Positions 17,568-27,222 of a stretch of DNA of 62,815 nt are shown one piece after another. Below the pieces are notes generated by a model. It was given only the letters and a program-made list of their open reading frames with translations, had not been told where the DNA came from and searched no databases. How positions within the stretch are numbered: the stretch's first letter is position 1; every line of letters begins with the position of its first letter. The stretch comes from an uncultured Shimia sp. (GTDB lineage Bacteria > Pseudomonadota > Alphaproteobacteria > Rhodobacterales > Rhodobacteraceae). Location: contig CALCOY010000094.1 of NCBI GenBank assembly GCA_937897325.1, positions 1 to 62,815 on the forward strand. Direction: 5' to 3'. A program made the position numbers and the translations under genes.

Positions 17568-18140
17568 ATGTCCTGGACAGACGAACGTGTCGAGCTTTTG
17601 AAGAAGATGTGGGGCGAAGGCCAATCCGCCAGCCAGATTGCCAAGGAACTTGGCGGCGTTACGCGCAATGCGGTGATCGGCAAGGTCCATCGGCTTGGCT
17701 TGTCGAACCGCACAGGCGGAGGCGGCACCAGCACGCCCAAGACGGAACCCAAGGCGAAACCGGCCCCCAAGGCAGAGCCGAAACCTGCAAAACCGCAACT
17801 GAAGACCGAGCCAGCAATCAAGCCTGAGCCGCAGGAAGCCCGCCCCCCAATACCCGCACGTCGGCAAATCATTCCGGCCGGTCAGCCACTGCCGCCTCAA
17901 CCCTCGGCGAACGAGATCAGCCCGGAAGCGCTGGCCAAGGTGAACGAGGTTGAGAAAAAGGCCAAGAAGCTGACGCTGATGGAACTGACCGAACGGACCT
18001 GCAAATGGCCGGTCGGTGATCCGGCGACTGAGGATTTCTGGTTTTGCGGGCTGCCTGTCCAACAAGGTAAACCCTATTGCGAAGCGCATGTGGGTGTGGC
18101 GTTTCAACCCATGTCATCCCGGCGCGACCGGCGCCGATAG
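17568..18140 (+). CDS. gcrA: Cell-cycle regulator GcrA
   Basis: 190 residues. The N-terminal helix-turn-helix MSWTDERVELLKKMW...SASQIAKELGG...RNAVIGKVHRLGL is the GcrA signature. A long Pro/Lys/Glu/Ala linker (about 50-125) and a C-terminal segment with CKWP, FWFCG and PYCEAH (paired Cys/His) follow. GcrA binds sigma-70 RNA polymerase and activates promoters carrying CcrM-methylated GANTC sites, coordinating the alphaproteobacterial cell cycle. A strong AAGGAAG precedes the ATG. A terminator-like hairpin sits 15 bp upstream. Confidence 0.95.
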   Translation: MSWTDERVELLKKMWGEGQSASQIAKELGGVTRNAVIGKVHRLGLSNRTGGGGTSTPKTEPKAKPAPKAEPKPAKPQLKTEPAIKPEPQEARPPIPARRQIIPAGQPLPPQPSANEISPEALAKVNEVEKKAKKLTLMELTERTCKWPVGDPATEDFWFCGLPVQQGKPYCEAHVGVAFQPMSSRRDRRR

Positions 18141-18252
18141 GGCTGGCCGGGAGCCTTTAAGCTATTCAGATTTGTAACAATTGCCAACGCAGGGGTGAAT
18201 TGCGGCCCGGGCGCCTGCGTGAAATGTAGGCGGGACACAATGAGGGGCTCAG

Positions 18253-19869
18253 ATGAGTGAAACGCTGAGAGCGGCAGATGCGCTGGCACAACGCCTGTAT
18301 CAGGAAGGATGCCGGTTTGCCTTCGGAATGCCGGGGGGTGAAGTTCTGACGATCGTCGACGCGTTGACCCGTGCTGGCATCCGTTTCATTCTGGCTAAAC
18401 ACGAAAACGCAGCCGCTTTCATGGCCGAAGGAACATGGCACCGAACCGGTGCACCTGGAATTCTGGTTGCAACCGTGGGGCCCGGCGTGCTGAACGGGGT
18501 GAACGCGGTCGCCAATGCTCAGCAGGACCGGGTGCCACTCATTGTTCTTGCAGGTGCGATCGACGCAGATGAGGCGCAAACCTACACGCATCAGGTGCTT
18601 GACCAGACTCAGGTTTTTCGGCCCATCACAAAAGCCTCCTTCACGCTGACGGCAGGTGCTGCGCATGTCATTGCCGACAAGGCTCTGGCGATCGCGACGC
18701 AACCACAACAAGGACCAGTGCATATCGATGTGCCCATTTCGGTCGCCGTCGCCGCTGCCACGGACGGCAAAGTTCATCGCAGTACCGCAGTGCCTGTCAT
18801 CCCAAATGACACCGTTCTCGACAACCTTTCCGAGCAGGTGAAAGTCGCCGAGCGGGTGGCGATTATTGCGGGGCTCGACGCGATCTCCGAAGCTGGTGCG
18901 AGTGCCCTTGCCAAGTGCGCCGAAGCTCTGGGCATCCCCATTGTCACTACCTACAAAGGTAAGGGTTTGGTCCCGGAATATCACGATCTGTGCCTGGGCG
19001 GTGCGGGTCTTTCACCGAAGGCAGACGCCATTCTGCTGCCGATGCTCGCGACGGCGGATCTGATCATTGGACTGGGATATGACCCGATCGAGATGCGGAC
19101 GGGCTGGCGGAACTTCCTGACAGATGGTCAGAAAATGATCGACATCACCACCGTTCCAAACACCCATTACATGCACCAGGGAAGCACGAACATCATCGCA
19201 GACCCCGTGGCGACGCTTGAAGCACTTTGCGAGCGGTTGGCAAATGGCACCGGGCCGCTCTGGCCGCCATCCGAAGTCCAAGCGACGAAGGCAAAGCTCG
19301 CACAGGCCTTTCCGCATGATGAGGTCTGGGGCCCCGCAGCGATCATCGACGAATGCCGAAAGATCCTGCCGCCTGATACCTTGGCCACAGCCGACAGCGG
19401 AGCACACCGCATCCTGCTCAGTCAGATGTGGGAATGCTACGAACCACGCGGGCTCATGCAATCCTCTGCACTGTGCACGATGGGATGCGCCGTACCACTG
19501 GCCATGGGCGCAGAAATTGCTTCGCCGGACAGAAAGGTTGTCAGCTTTTCCGGAGATGCAGGTTTCCTCATGGTCGCCGGAGAGCTTTCGACCGCGAAAG
19601 AACTTGGTCTGAAAACGATATTCCTGATTTTTGTCGACGCGTCCCTTGCATTGATCGAAAAGAAGCAACGCGAGAGGCAATTGCCGAATGCAGGTGTCGA
19701 TTTTGGCACGCACGACTTTGCCGCCGTGGGACGCGCCTTTGGCGGGGTGGGACACAAGGTGACCTCCCGCATCGAATTGCAGACGGCGCTGGACGCAGCA
19801 TTGCGCGCCGATACGTTTACCGTGATCGCCGCGCATATCGAACGGGGTGCCTATGACGGACGCATCTAA
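18253..19869 (+). CDS. Thiamine pyrophosphate-dependent enzyme of the acetolactate synthase family
   Basis: 538 residues with the three-domain layout of TPP decarboxylases/ligases. The catalytic glutamate is in KHENAAAFMAEG and the TPP/Mg motif is SGDAGFLM with VDAS replacing the usual NN end. No FAD-site signature or regulatory subunit is visible, so ordinary branched-chain acetolactate synthase is unlikely. A decarboxylase or lyase of 2-oxo acids or 2-hydroxyacyl-CoA is a better guess. The following CoA-transferase gene starts 17 bases before this stop, so the two are coupled. Confidence 0.75.
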   Translation: MSETLRAADALAQRLYQEGCRFAFGMPGGEVLTIVDALTRAGIRFILAKHENAAAFMAEGTWHRTGAPGILVATVGPGVLNGVNAVANAQQDRVPLIVLAGAIDADEAQTYTHQVLDQTQVFRPITKASFTLTAGAAHVIADKALAIATQPQQGPVHIDVPISVAVAAATDGKVHRSTAVPVIPNDTVLDNLSEQVKVAERVAIIAGLDAISEAGASALAKCAEALGIPIVTTYKGKGLVPEYHDLCLGGAGLSPKADAILLPMLATADLIIGLGYDPIEMRTGWRNFLTDGQKMIDITTVPNTHYMHQGSTNIIADPVATLEALCERLANGTGPLWPPSEVQATKAKLAQAFPHDEVWGPAAIIDECRKILPPDTLATADSGAHRILLSQMWECYEPRGLMQSSALCTMGCAVPLAMGAEIASPDRKVVSFSGDAGFLMVAGELSTAKELGLKTIFLIFVDASLALIEKKQRERQLPNAGVDFGTHDFAAVGRAFGGVGHKVTSRIELQTALDAALRADTFTVIAAHIERGAYDGRI

Positions 19870-21067
19870 ACCCATGGCATTGGACGGCCTGTTCGTCCTT
19901 GATCTCAGCCGGATCCTAGCCGGGCCAACTGCCACCCAAATGCTGGGGGATCTGGGCGCCGAGGTGATCAAGATTGAAAACCCCAAATCGGGCGGTGACG
20001 ATACGCGTAGTTGGGGCCCCAACTACGCCAGGGACGCGGCCGGCCAACCGACGGATTTGTCGGCCTATTTCATGTCCTCGAACCGAAACAAGAAATCCGT
20101 CGCTGTCGACATCTCTACCATGGAAGGTCAGCGGGTTGCGCAAGCACTCGCGTCACGTGCAGATGTGGTGATCGAAAACTACAAACCAGGCGGCCTGGCT
20201 AAGTATGGCCTCGATCACGAAACGCTGACCGCCAGACATCCTGGTCTGGTCTATTGTTCCATATCCGGTTTCGGACAGACGGGGCCGAACAGGGATCAGC
20301 CGGGATACGACCTGATGGCGCAAGGCTTTGCGGGGATCATGTCACTAACCGGCGATCCCGCCGGCGCACCAACGAAGGTCGGTGTTGGCATCGCGGATGT
20401 TATGTGTGGTATGTACGCGACAATCGGGATCCTCGCTGCCCTGCGCCACCGCGACCGGACGGGCGAGGGCCAGCATATTGACCTCAGTCTGGTCGATGCG
20501 TCGATGGCCTGGCTAATCAACGAAGGCTGCAACTACCTCGTATCCGGAAAGCTGCCGGAACGGCGCGGTAACGCGCATCCTAACATTGTGCCCTATGACG
20601 CCTTCGCCTGTTCGGACGGTCACGTATTGGTCGCCGTCGGAAACGATGCGCAATTCCGCCGCTTTTGCGATTTGCTCGATCTGGACGAAACCGGAAACGA
20701 TGCGCGTTTTGCGACCAACCTTGCCCGTATCGAGAACCGGGTTGCTTTGACCAAATTGCTTTCAGAGGCGATAGGACAAATGAGCCGTGCCACCCTTCTA
20801 AAGCGGATGGCTACCGCTAAAGTGCCTGGCGGACCCATACATACCGTGGGCGAAGCACTGGCGTCAGACCAGGCAAAGGCCCGCGGGGCTGTCGTCGATG
20901 TCCCACATCCCGATCTGGAGGGCGGCGCGCTTCACCTTTTGGCGAATCCGCTCAAGTTCTCTGCAACTCCAGTGCAGTATCGACGTCCACCTCCACGTTT
21001 TGGAGAGGACACGGCAGCGGTTCTTGAAACACTTGCGCCCCAAGACGCTGATTTGCCGCAGAAATGA
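19853..21067 (+). CDS. CaiB/BaiF family (class III) CoA-transferase
   Basis: 404 residues. The family N-terminus LDGLFVLDLSRILAGPTATQMLGDLGAEVIKIE is split here by the 20-residue limit into LVLDLSR-like and GDLGAEVIKIE motifs; later come NRNKKSVAVDI, NYKPG, SGFGQTG and the region GYDLMAQG holding the usual catalytic aspartate area. These enzymes swap CoA between carboxylic acids. An ATG at 19853 is preferred to a GTG 6 bases earlier. Overlap with the TPP-enzyme gene suggests the two act on the same acyl-CoA. Substrate unknown. Confidence 0.85.
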   Translation: MTDASKPMALDGLFVLDLSRILAGPTATQMLGDLGAEVIKIENPKSGGDDTRSWGPNYARDAAGQPTDLSAYFMSSNRNKKSVAVDISTMEGQRVAQALASRADVVIENYKPGGLAKYGLDHETLTARHPGLVYCSISGFGQTGPNRDQPGYDLMAQGFAGIMSLTGDPAGAPTKVGVGIADVMCGMYATIGILAALRHRDRTGEGQHIDLSLVDASMAWLINEGCNYLVSGKLPERRGNAHPNIVPYDAFACSDGHVLVAVGNDAQFRRFCDLLDLDETGNDARFATNLARIENRVALTKLLSEAIGQMSRATLLKRMATAKVPGGPIHTVGEALASDQAKARGAVVDVPHPDLEGGALHLLANPLKFSATPVQYRRPPPRFGEDTAAVLETLAPQDADLPQK

Positions 21068-21235
21068 GCAGAAATTCTTGCGGAATCCCGCCCATTTAGA
21101 ATGGTTTGGTTACGTTTTGCTCACAGAAAACGTATGGGAACTTCACGCTTGCGTGTGAGCGCCCCACCCGACGCTGATTTGGGTGAATTTTTACATTAGT
21201 TTGAAGCGCAGGCCACTCTAAGAAAGGCGCCGAGA

Positions 21236-22585
21236 ATGAAATTTGATGTCTGTCAAAGCGAAGTCAGTCTTGAGAGTAGCGATACCGTCGATGATTGGAA
21301 CGCGATGATCCTGGCGTTTCTTTCGCACGGTCAGCAAACTCCAATTCACCTTGGCGCAGTTCTTGATGCTGCCCCCGGCTTTGCGATGGGACATGCGGCA
21401 AAGGGCCTTTTCTCACTTATGATGGGGCGGTCCGAGTTGATCTCAGTTGCGCGCGATGCGCATCAGACAGCAGTGACCGCTCTTTCAAACAACCCGGCGA
21501 CAAAACGCGAACGGCTTTGGGTAGAGGCTTTAAGTGGCTGGTTGGCAGGCGAGCCGTCACGCGCCATCCAAGCAATGGAAAGGGCGCTGCAAGCCAATCC
21601 GGCGGATACGCTGTCAGCGAAGGTCAGCCACGCGATACGTTTCATTCTCGGTGACGGGCAAGGCATGCGCCGGTCCATTGAGAGGATCCTGCCTGCGCAT
21701 GATGAAGCTCATAAATGTCGCGGCTACTTGCTGGGATGTTATGCTTTCACGCTTGAGGAGACGGGGGACTACGCAGCGGCAGAGCGGACTGGTCTCGCCG
21801 GGCTCGCAAGCGCGCCAGATGATGCCTGGGGTCTGCATGCGGTCGCGCATGTTTATGACATGACTGCCCGGCCCGACGATGGCATCCGGCTGATCGACAG
21901 CAACGTGAGCGCTTGGGATCACTGCAACAACTTCCGCTACCATGTTTGGTGGCACAAAGCACTTTTGCATTTGGATCGCGGCGACCTGGATCTGGCTCTG
22001 GCGCTTTACGATCAGGAAATTCGCAAGGACAAGACGGACGATTACCGCGACATATCGAACGCGACGTCGCTGCTGGTCCGCCTGGAGCTTGAAGGCATCG
22101 ACGTTTCGGACCGATGGAACGAACTTGCCGATCTTGCCGAAAGTCGTGTCGATGACGGCTGTCTGGTCTTTGCCGATCTGCATTATATGCTGGCACTTAG
22201 TGCGGCAGGCCGTTCGGAACCGCAGGCGGTCATGCAACATCGCTATGCCATCGGAGCGCGCCATCCCGGAGAGATGGCAGAAAGGGTTGCCGATCCCGGA
22301 CAGGCGGCCTTGGTCGGGCTCAACGCGTTTTCCGAAGGCCGCTACGATACAGCTTTCCGCAGTTTGGTCGCTGCACGCCCCGCGATGCAAACCATCGGTG
22401 GCAGCCACGCGCAGCGCGACGTTTTCGAACGGATGACAATCGACGCTGGCCTGAGGGCAGGTCACACGGATCAAGTAGAAATTGTTCTTGAAGATCGATT
22501 GGCCCGCCGCGGCGGACATGCCGATCGATTTGCGACAACACGGTTTGAAAGCCTCGCCCAAGCCCGCCGAATCCCGGCGCAGTAA
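21236..22585 (+). CDS. Tetratricopeptide repeat protein, TTC38-like
   Basis: 449 residues, soluble and rich in helix pairs. Repeated TPR-like units are visible (for example AERTGLAGLASAPDDAWGLHAVAHVYDM and LALALYDQEI). HAVAHVYDM and the NNFRYHVWWHKALLHLDRGD stretch recall the TTC38 family. Function is unknown. It sits 24 bp before opgC and may be cotranscribed with the glucan operon. The start has AGAAAGGCGC upstream. Confidence 0.75.
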   Translation: MKFDVCQSEVSLESSDTVDDWNAMILAFLSHGQQTPIHLGAVLDAAPGFAMGHAAKGLFSLMMGRSELISVARDAHQTAVTALSNNPATKRERLWVEALSGWLAGEPSRAIQAMERALQANPADTLSAKVSHAIRFILGDGQGMRRSIERILPAHDEAHKCRGYLLGCYAFTLEETGDYAAAERTGLAGLASAPDDAWGLHAVAHVYDMTARPDDGIRLIDSNVSAWDHCNNFRYHVWWHKALLHLDRGDLDLALALYDQEIRKDKTDDYRDISNATSLLVRLELEGIDVSDRWNELADLAESRVDDGCLVFADLHYMLALSAAGRSEPQAVMQHRYAIGARHPGEMAERVADPGQAALVGLNAFSEGRYDTAFRSLVAARPAMQTIGGSHAQRDVFERMTIDAGLRAGHTDQVEIVLEDRLARRGGHADRFATTRFESLAQARRIPAQ

Positions 22586-22609
22586 AGGGCCCACTACGAG
22601 ACCACGGCC

Positions 22610-23845
22610 ATGACCTTTGCCGATCCATCAGATGCCGTAGGCCAGACCAAGGCCATCCCGGCCAACCGTGCGCGCGTACGCGACCTGCGATTGGATTTCT
22701 TTCGCGGGATAGCTATGTTCATAATCCTTATCGCGCATACGCCTGGCAACTTCCTGACATTGTGGATCCCCGCTCGCTGGGGTTTCTCGGACGCTACAGA
22801 GATTTTCGTTTTTTGTTCAGGCATGGCCAGTGCCATCGCTTTTGGCGGAACATTCGATCGATCCGGCTGGCGTTTGGGCACGGCACGGGTGGGCTTTCGG
22901 GTCTGGCAGGTCTATTGGGCACATATCGGCCTTTTCTGCGCGACCGTTGCCCTGACGATATTTCTTACAGAATTGGCGATCACAGACCGCAATTATTGGG
23001 GTCAGCTGAACCTTTGGCCGCTTTTTATCGAAAGTGAGAAATGGTCCAACCCGGAAATATTTCTGGGCCTGATGACACTGACCTACGTTCCGAACTATTT
23101 CGATATTTTGCCGATGTATATGGTCGTCCTGGTGATGATGCCCATAATCATGGCCCTGTCCCGTATCAGTCTGTGGGCAGTCGCCGCTTTCATAGCTGTG
23201 ACATGGGTTGGAGCGCAACAATCACTGATGGGTGTCTTCGGCCTGCCGCATCTGGGCCTACCCGCGGAACCCTGGACAGATCGTCAATGGTTTTTTGATC
23301 CGTTTGGCTGGCAATTGATCTTCTTCACAGGCTTTGCCTTCATGCGGGGGTGGCTACCGAAACCACCAGTCACGCCCCTTCTCATCGGAACTGCGGCGTT
23401 TATTGTGATCGCCAATATCCCTCTTTCGAATATCGGTGTTCGTGAATTCGGATTCGAATGGGCAAAGGAATGGCGCTCTGAAAACCGTGCCCTCTTTGAC
23501 AAATCAGGCTTTGGTATCCTGCGCTACATTCATTTTCTCGCCTTGGCTTACTTGGCCTGGGTGCTAGCGGGGAACAAAGGGGATCGTTTGATCGCCCGCG
23601 GCACCCATGTCTTTGCGCGCATCTGGCGGCAAGTTCTGCCCGTCATCATCAAGGTCGGTCAGCAATCTCTTGCCGTTTTTGTCGTCTCGATGTTCACGGC
23701 ACGGATCATGGGCTTTGCGATGGATATTTTTGGCCGAGAGATCGGCGCTGTTTTGCTGGTAAATCTATGCGGCGCTTGCGTGTTGATGGCAACCGCCTAC
23801 ATCGCGTCATGGTTCAAATCATCACCCTGGAAGAAGAAGGCCTGA
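22610..23845 (+). CDS. opgC: OpgC-like membrane acyltransferase for periplasmic glucans
   Basis: 411 residues, about ten hydrophobic segments. RDLRLDFFRGIAMFIILIAH is the start of the OpgC domain, with an arginine/aspartate pair before the first membrane span and a histidine at its end. OpgC family proteins transfer succinyl or similar groups to osmoregulated periplasmic glucans. Its stop overlaps the opgG start (TGATG), and opgG-opgH follow, which fixes the role by context. Confidence 0.85.
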   Translation: MTFADPSDAVGQTKAIPANRARVRDLRLDFFRGIAMFIILIAHTPGNFLTLWIPARWGFSDATEIFVFCSGMASAIAFGGTFDRSGWRLGTARVGFRVWQVYWAHIGLFCATVALTIFLTELAITDRNYWGQLNLWPLFIESEKWSNPEIFLGLMTLTYVPNYFDILPMYMVVLVMMPIIMALSRISLWAVAAFIAVTWVGAQQSLMGVFGLPHLGLPAEPWTDRQWFFDPFGWQLIFFTGFAFMRGWLPKPPVTPLLIGTAAFIVIANIPLSNIGVREFGFEWAKEWRSENRALFDKSGFGILRYIHFLALAYLAWVLAGNKGDRLIARGTHVFARIWRQVLPVIIKVGQQSLAVFVVSMFTARIMGFAMDIFGREIGAVLLVNLCGACVLMATAYIASWFKSSPWKKKA

Positions 23846-25377
23846 TGCTACGCCGTGACGTCCTGAAATACATCGCAGCCATCGCGGCAATGCCAGGCGG
23901 GGCCTTGGCTGATGATGTTCAGCGCGGTTTGCAGCTTGGAACCGAAGCGCCTTTTGACCGGGGTGATATTCATCTCATGGCACAAGAACTCGCCATGCAG
24001 CCATACTCAGAGGGCGAGCTTATTCCGGCGGCATGGCGCGATCTGAACTATGATCAATATCGCGCCCTGCAATTCAACGTAAAAAATGCGCTCTGGCGTG
24101 GATCGGAAACGCCGGTCGAACTGGATGTGTTTCCACCTGGGCTCTATTTTCCGCGGCCCGTCACGATCTATGCGGTCGACGCTGCCAAACAACGCAGATT
24201 GCTTTTCGATAAAGCCGTCTTTCGCGTCTACGAGCAATTTCCAGAAAACATGCCAATTGATCCCTCATTGGGCTATTCTGGATTACGCTTGCGATCGGAG
24301 CTGAAAACCGAAGGGAAATTTGAGGAATTCGCGGTCTTTCAAGGTGCGAGCTATTTCCGGGCGATTGGAACAGGACAGAATTACGGCCTTTCAGCGCGAG
24401 GTCTTGCGCTCAAAACAGCGGATCCGGCGGGTGAAGAGTTCCCCGAATTCACAACATTTTGGGTCGAACGTCCAACACCTGGAGCGGGCAATGTCGTGGT
24501 TCATGCGCTGCTTGATAGCCCGTCCTGCGCGGGCGCATATCATTTCAATATTCGCCATGGCTCAACACTTACCATGGATGTCGAGGCAGAGATCTTCGCG
24601 CGAACTGACCTGGCGCATGTGGGGATAGCGCCGCTGACATCGATGTTTCTTTTTGATGATATGGACCGGCACCGGTTTGATGATTTTCGCCGGGCCGTCC
24701 ACGACAGCGATGGCCTTCTAATGCACAACGGTTCTGGCGAGGTGATCTGGCGTCCGCTAGCCAATCCGGCCTCTCTTCAGATCAGCGCGTTTTCGGACAA
24801 CAATCCGCGCGGCTTCGGCCTGATGCAGCGGTCTCGCGAATACGGCGATTTCAAGGATCTGGAAGCCTACTATCACAACCGTCCTGGGCTTTGGGTTACG
24901 CCGGGTGAAGGCTGGGGCCGTGGCCATGTCGCCTTGGTCGAAATCCCCGCCGACCTGGAGATCTACGACAACATTGTCGCCTATTGGCGATCGTCTAAGA
25001 CCATAGCGGCGGGCGCATCGCACAAGATGACTTATCGCTTGGATTGGGGTCCGTCCCCCGCTTCGATCGCAGCGCCGCCACTGAAGATCCTGAACACCGC
25101 TGCGGGTGCCCGACCTGAAGGTGGGCGTGTTTATGTCATCGATTTCGAAGGTGACGCTCGCGTACCGGAAGATCTCGATCAGATCGAGCCGATCATTCGC
25201 ATTACGGCCGGAGAGGCAGGTAAGGGTATTTTGCAACGCAATCCAGAAACAAATGGGCCGCGCCTTGCTTTTACGCACTATCCCGGTGACGCAACCCTGG
25301 CGGAATTCAGGGTACAGTTGCGCCACGATGGCGCCCCGCTGAGCGAGGTTTGGCTTTACCGATGGACGGCCGAATGA
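23845..25377 (+). CDS. opgG: Glucan biosynthesis protein G (periplasmic)
   Basis: 510 residues. The N-terminus LRRDVLKYIAAIAAMPGGALA looks like a Tat-type signal peptide (twin Arg), more like OpgD than E. coli OpgG. The mature protein shows OpgG/MdoG features: PAAWRDLNYDQYRALQF, LFDKAVFRVY, GYSGLRLR, ASYFRAIGTGQNYGLSARGLA and PLTSMFLF. It acts in the periplasm in beta-glucan backbone assembly. The start ATG overlaps the opgC TGA; the stop overlaps opgH (ATGA). An OpgD assignment cannot be excluded. Confidence 0.88.
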   Translation: MLRRDVLKYIAAIAAMPGGALADDVQRGLQLGTEAPFDRGDIHLMAQELAMQPYSEGELIPAAWRDLNYDQYRALQFNVKNALWRGSETPVELDVFPPGLYFPRPVTIYAVDAAKQRRLLFDKAVFRVYEQFPENMPIDPSLGYSGLRLRSELKTEGKFEEFAVFQGASYFRAIGTGQNYGLSARGLALKTADPAGEEFPEFTTFWVERPTPGAGNVVVHALLDSPSCAGAYHFNIRHGSTLTMDVEAEIFARTDLAHVGIAPLTSMFLFDDMDRHRFDDFRRAVHDSDGLLMHNGSGEVIWRPLANPASLQISAFSDNNPRGFGLMQRSREYGDFKDLEAYYHNRPGLWVTPGEGWGRGHVALVEIPADLEIYDNIVAYWRSSKTIAAGASHKMTYRLDWGPSPASIAAPPLKILNTAAGARPEGGRVYVIDFEGDARVPEDLDQIEPIIRITAGEAGKGILQRNPETNGPRLAFTHYPGDATLAEFRVQLRHDGAPLSEVWLYRWTAE

Positions 25378-27215
25378 TGCACAGGATGCCTAAACCAGCC
25401 CCTCTGGAGATGCCCGTACAGGACTTCGGCCGTCAGCCAACGCGCCGCTTTTCTGAAGAGGGACAGCGTTACATGCGGCTTTGGCGGATGGCTGTGTTCA
25501 TCCCGGCATTGGCACTCACCGGCCTGGTCCTCTGGGGCATGTTCGACCTTTTTCAGCAATCAGGTCTGACAGCGCTTGAATACGTACTTTTGGGCCTCAT
25601 CGCTCTCACTTTCGTCTGGGTGACTTTGGCGGTCAGCACCGTTGGCGTCGGTTTGGCCCACAGGCAGGATCGACGCGTTGACCCGAAGGGCCAGTTGAAC
25701 ACGGCCCTGCTTATCCCGATCTACAACGAGGTGGCTTCCAATGTGTTCGGCAATGCAGCGGCAATGCTGGATGACCTCGCAGGCTGTGCGGGTGATCACG
25801 CCTATACGTTGTTTATCCTCAGCGATACGCGGGACCCCGAAATCGCAGCACAGGAAGAGGCGGCTTTTGATGCATTGTCAGAGAAGGCGGCCTTCCCCGT
25901 CTACTATCGCCGGAGAGAGAAAAACACCGACAAGAAGGTCGGCAATCTCGGTCAGTGGATCACCGGCTGGGGCGCTGACTATGATGCGATGCTGGTACTG
26001 GATGCCGACAGCCTGATGAGTGGGCGTGCCATCCGCCGACTGGCCGATGAGATGGCGGCAGATCCCCAGGCGGGTCTGATCCAGTCTTACCCTCAATTGA
26101 TCGAAGCCGACACGCTCTTTGCACGGATGCAGCAGTTTTCGAACCGGACCTATGGCTGGCTTCTCGCAGAGGGGCTTGCCGCCTGGGCTCAGACCGAATG
26201 CAATTACTGGGGTCACAACGCGATCATCCGCACACGCGCCTTCGCTGAGGCGGCTGGCCTTCCGCACCTGAAAGGTCTTTTTGGCAAACGTTTGATCATG
26301 AGCCATGACTTCGTGGAAGCGTCGCTTTTGCGTCGCGCAGGCTGGCGGGTACGCTTTCTGCCGCACATCACTGGAAGCTTCGAGGAAACGCCCGGAACAT
26401 TGATCGACTATGTCATCCGCGACCGGCGCTGGTGCCGAGGCAATCTGCAACACCTTCGCTTGCTTGGCATGCGGGGATTGCACCCTGTGTCGCGCTTCCA
26501 TCTTTTTCAAGGCGCGATGGCGTACTTGATGTCGCCTGCTTGGTTCGTGCTGCTGGTCTTCTGGTCCTTGCTGGGCCGCGACTCCGAAACAAACGTTATC
26601 CGTTACTTCAACGAAGCCAACCCGATGTTCCCTAACTGGCCCCCCGAGATGACCCACCTCAGCAGCATGGTCTTTCTTGTGATCATGTACGCCATGCTGC
26701 TGTTGCCAAAGGTCACAGCCGCAACGTTGATCGCAGTCAACCAAAGGGCTGTGAGGCGCTTCGGAGGATTGACGTCTTTCCTCACGGCCTTCCTCTTCGA
26801 GATCATTTTGTCTGTGATCTACGCGCCGATCCTCATGATCCAGCAGACCCGCGCCGTGCTACGCGGCCTTTTCTCGCGCGGTGACGGTTGGGTCCCGCAA
26901 AGCAGGAACGCCCGAGCACATTCGCTTTGGACGCTGATTGGGTTTCATTGGGTTGAGACAGTTCTGGGCATTCTATTGCTGACAGGGCTGATAGCTGGGC
27001 TTATATCGCCGTGGTTGCTGCCGATCATGATTAGCCTGCTCTTGACCTTGCCCCTGTCCGCCTTGAGCGCCATACCACTTGGGCCGCGTGCACCGATGTT
27101 GTTCCGCCTGGACAATCCGCTGACGCTTCATGAACCGGCGATTGTGTCGCGCGCGCGCAAGACGCGCGCCGCCTTTCGCGCCGACTTGGAACACATCTCG
27201 ATCCCTGCAGAGTGA
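25374..27215 (+). CDS. opgH: Glucans biosynthesis glucosyltransferase H
   Basis: 613 residues. Inner-membrane GT2 transferase: two membrane spans near 40-100, then a cytosolic catalytic domain with IPIYNE, DTRD, VLDADS and the product-site RRWCRGN, then several C-terminal spans. It polymerises UDP-glucose into the beta-1,2 glucan backbone and exports it. It is shorter than E. coli OpgH (about 850), lacking most of the long N-terminal and C-terminal cytosolic extensions. The ATGA overlap with opgG sets the start. Confidence 0.9.
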   Translation: MMHRMPKPAPLEMPVQDFGRQPTRRFSEEGQRYMRLWRMAVFIPALALTGLVLWGMFDLFQQSGLTALEYVLLGLIALTFVWVTLAVSTVGVGLAHRQDRRVDPKGQLNTALLIPIYNEVASNVFGNAAAMLDDLAGCAGDHAYTLFILSDTRDPEIAAQEEAAFDALSEKAAFPVYYRRREKNTDKKVGNLGQWITGWGADYDAMLVLDADSLMSGRAIRRLADEMAADPQAGLIQSYPQLIEADTLFARMQQFSNRTYGWLLAEGLAAWAQTECNYWGHNAIIRTRAFAEAAGLPHLKGLFGKRLIMSHDFVEASLLRRAGWRVRFLPHITGSFEETPGTLIDYVIRDRRWCRGNLQHLRLLGMRGLHPVSRFHLFQGAMAYLMSPAWFVLLVFWSLLGRDSETNVIRYFNEANPMFPNWPPEMTHLSSMVFLVIMYAMLLLPKVTAATLIAVNQRAVRRFGGLTSFLTAFLFEIILSVIYAPILMIQQTRAVLRGLFSRGDGWVPQSRNARAHSLWTLIGFHWVETVLGILLLTGLIAGLISPWLLPIMISLLLTLPLSALSAIPLGPRAPMLFRLDNPLTLHEPAIVSRARKTRAAFRADLEHISIPAE

Positions 27216-27222
27216 GCGCAGG

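Noticed and set aside
19012-20022. Open frame of about 336 codons antisense to the TPP enzyme and CoA-transferase
   Set aside because: Overlaps two well-supported genes and shows no recognisable domain.
25878-26744. Long open frame antisense to opgH
   Set aside because: Product is composed of shadow residues of the glucosyltransferase; coding on the other strand is unmistakable.
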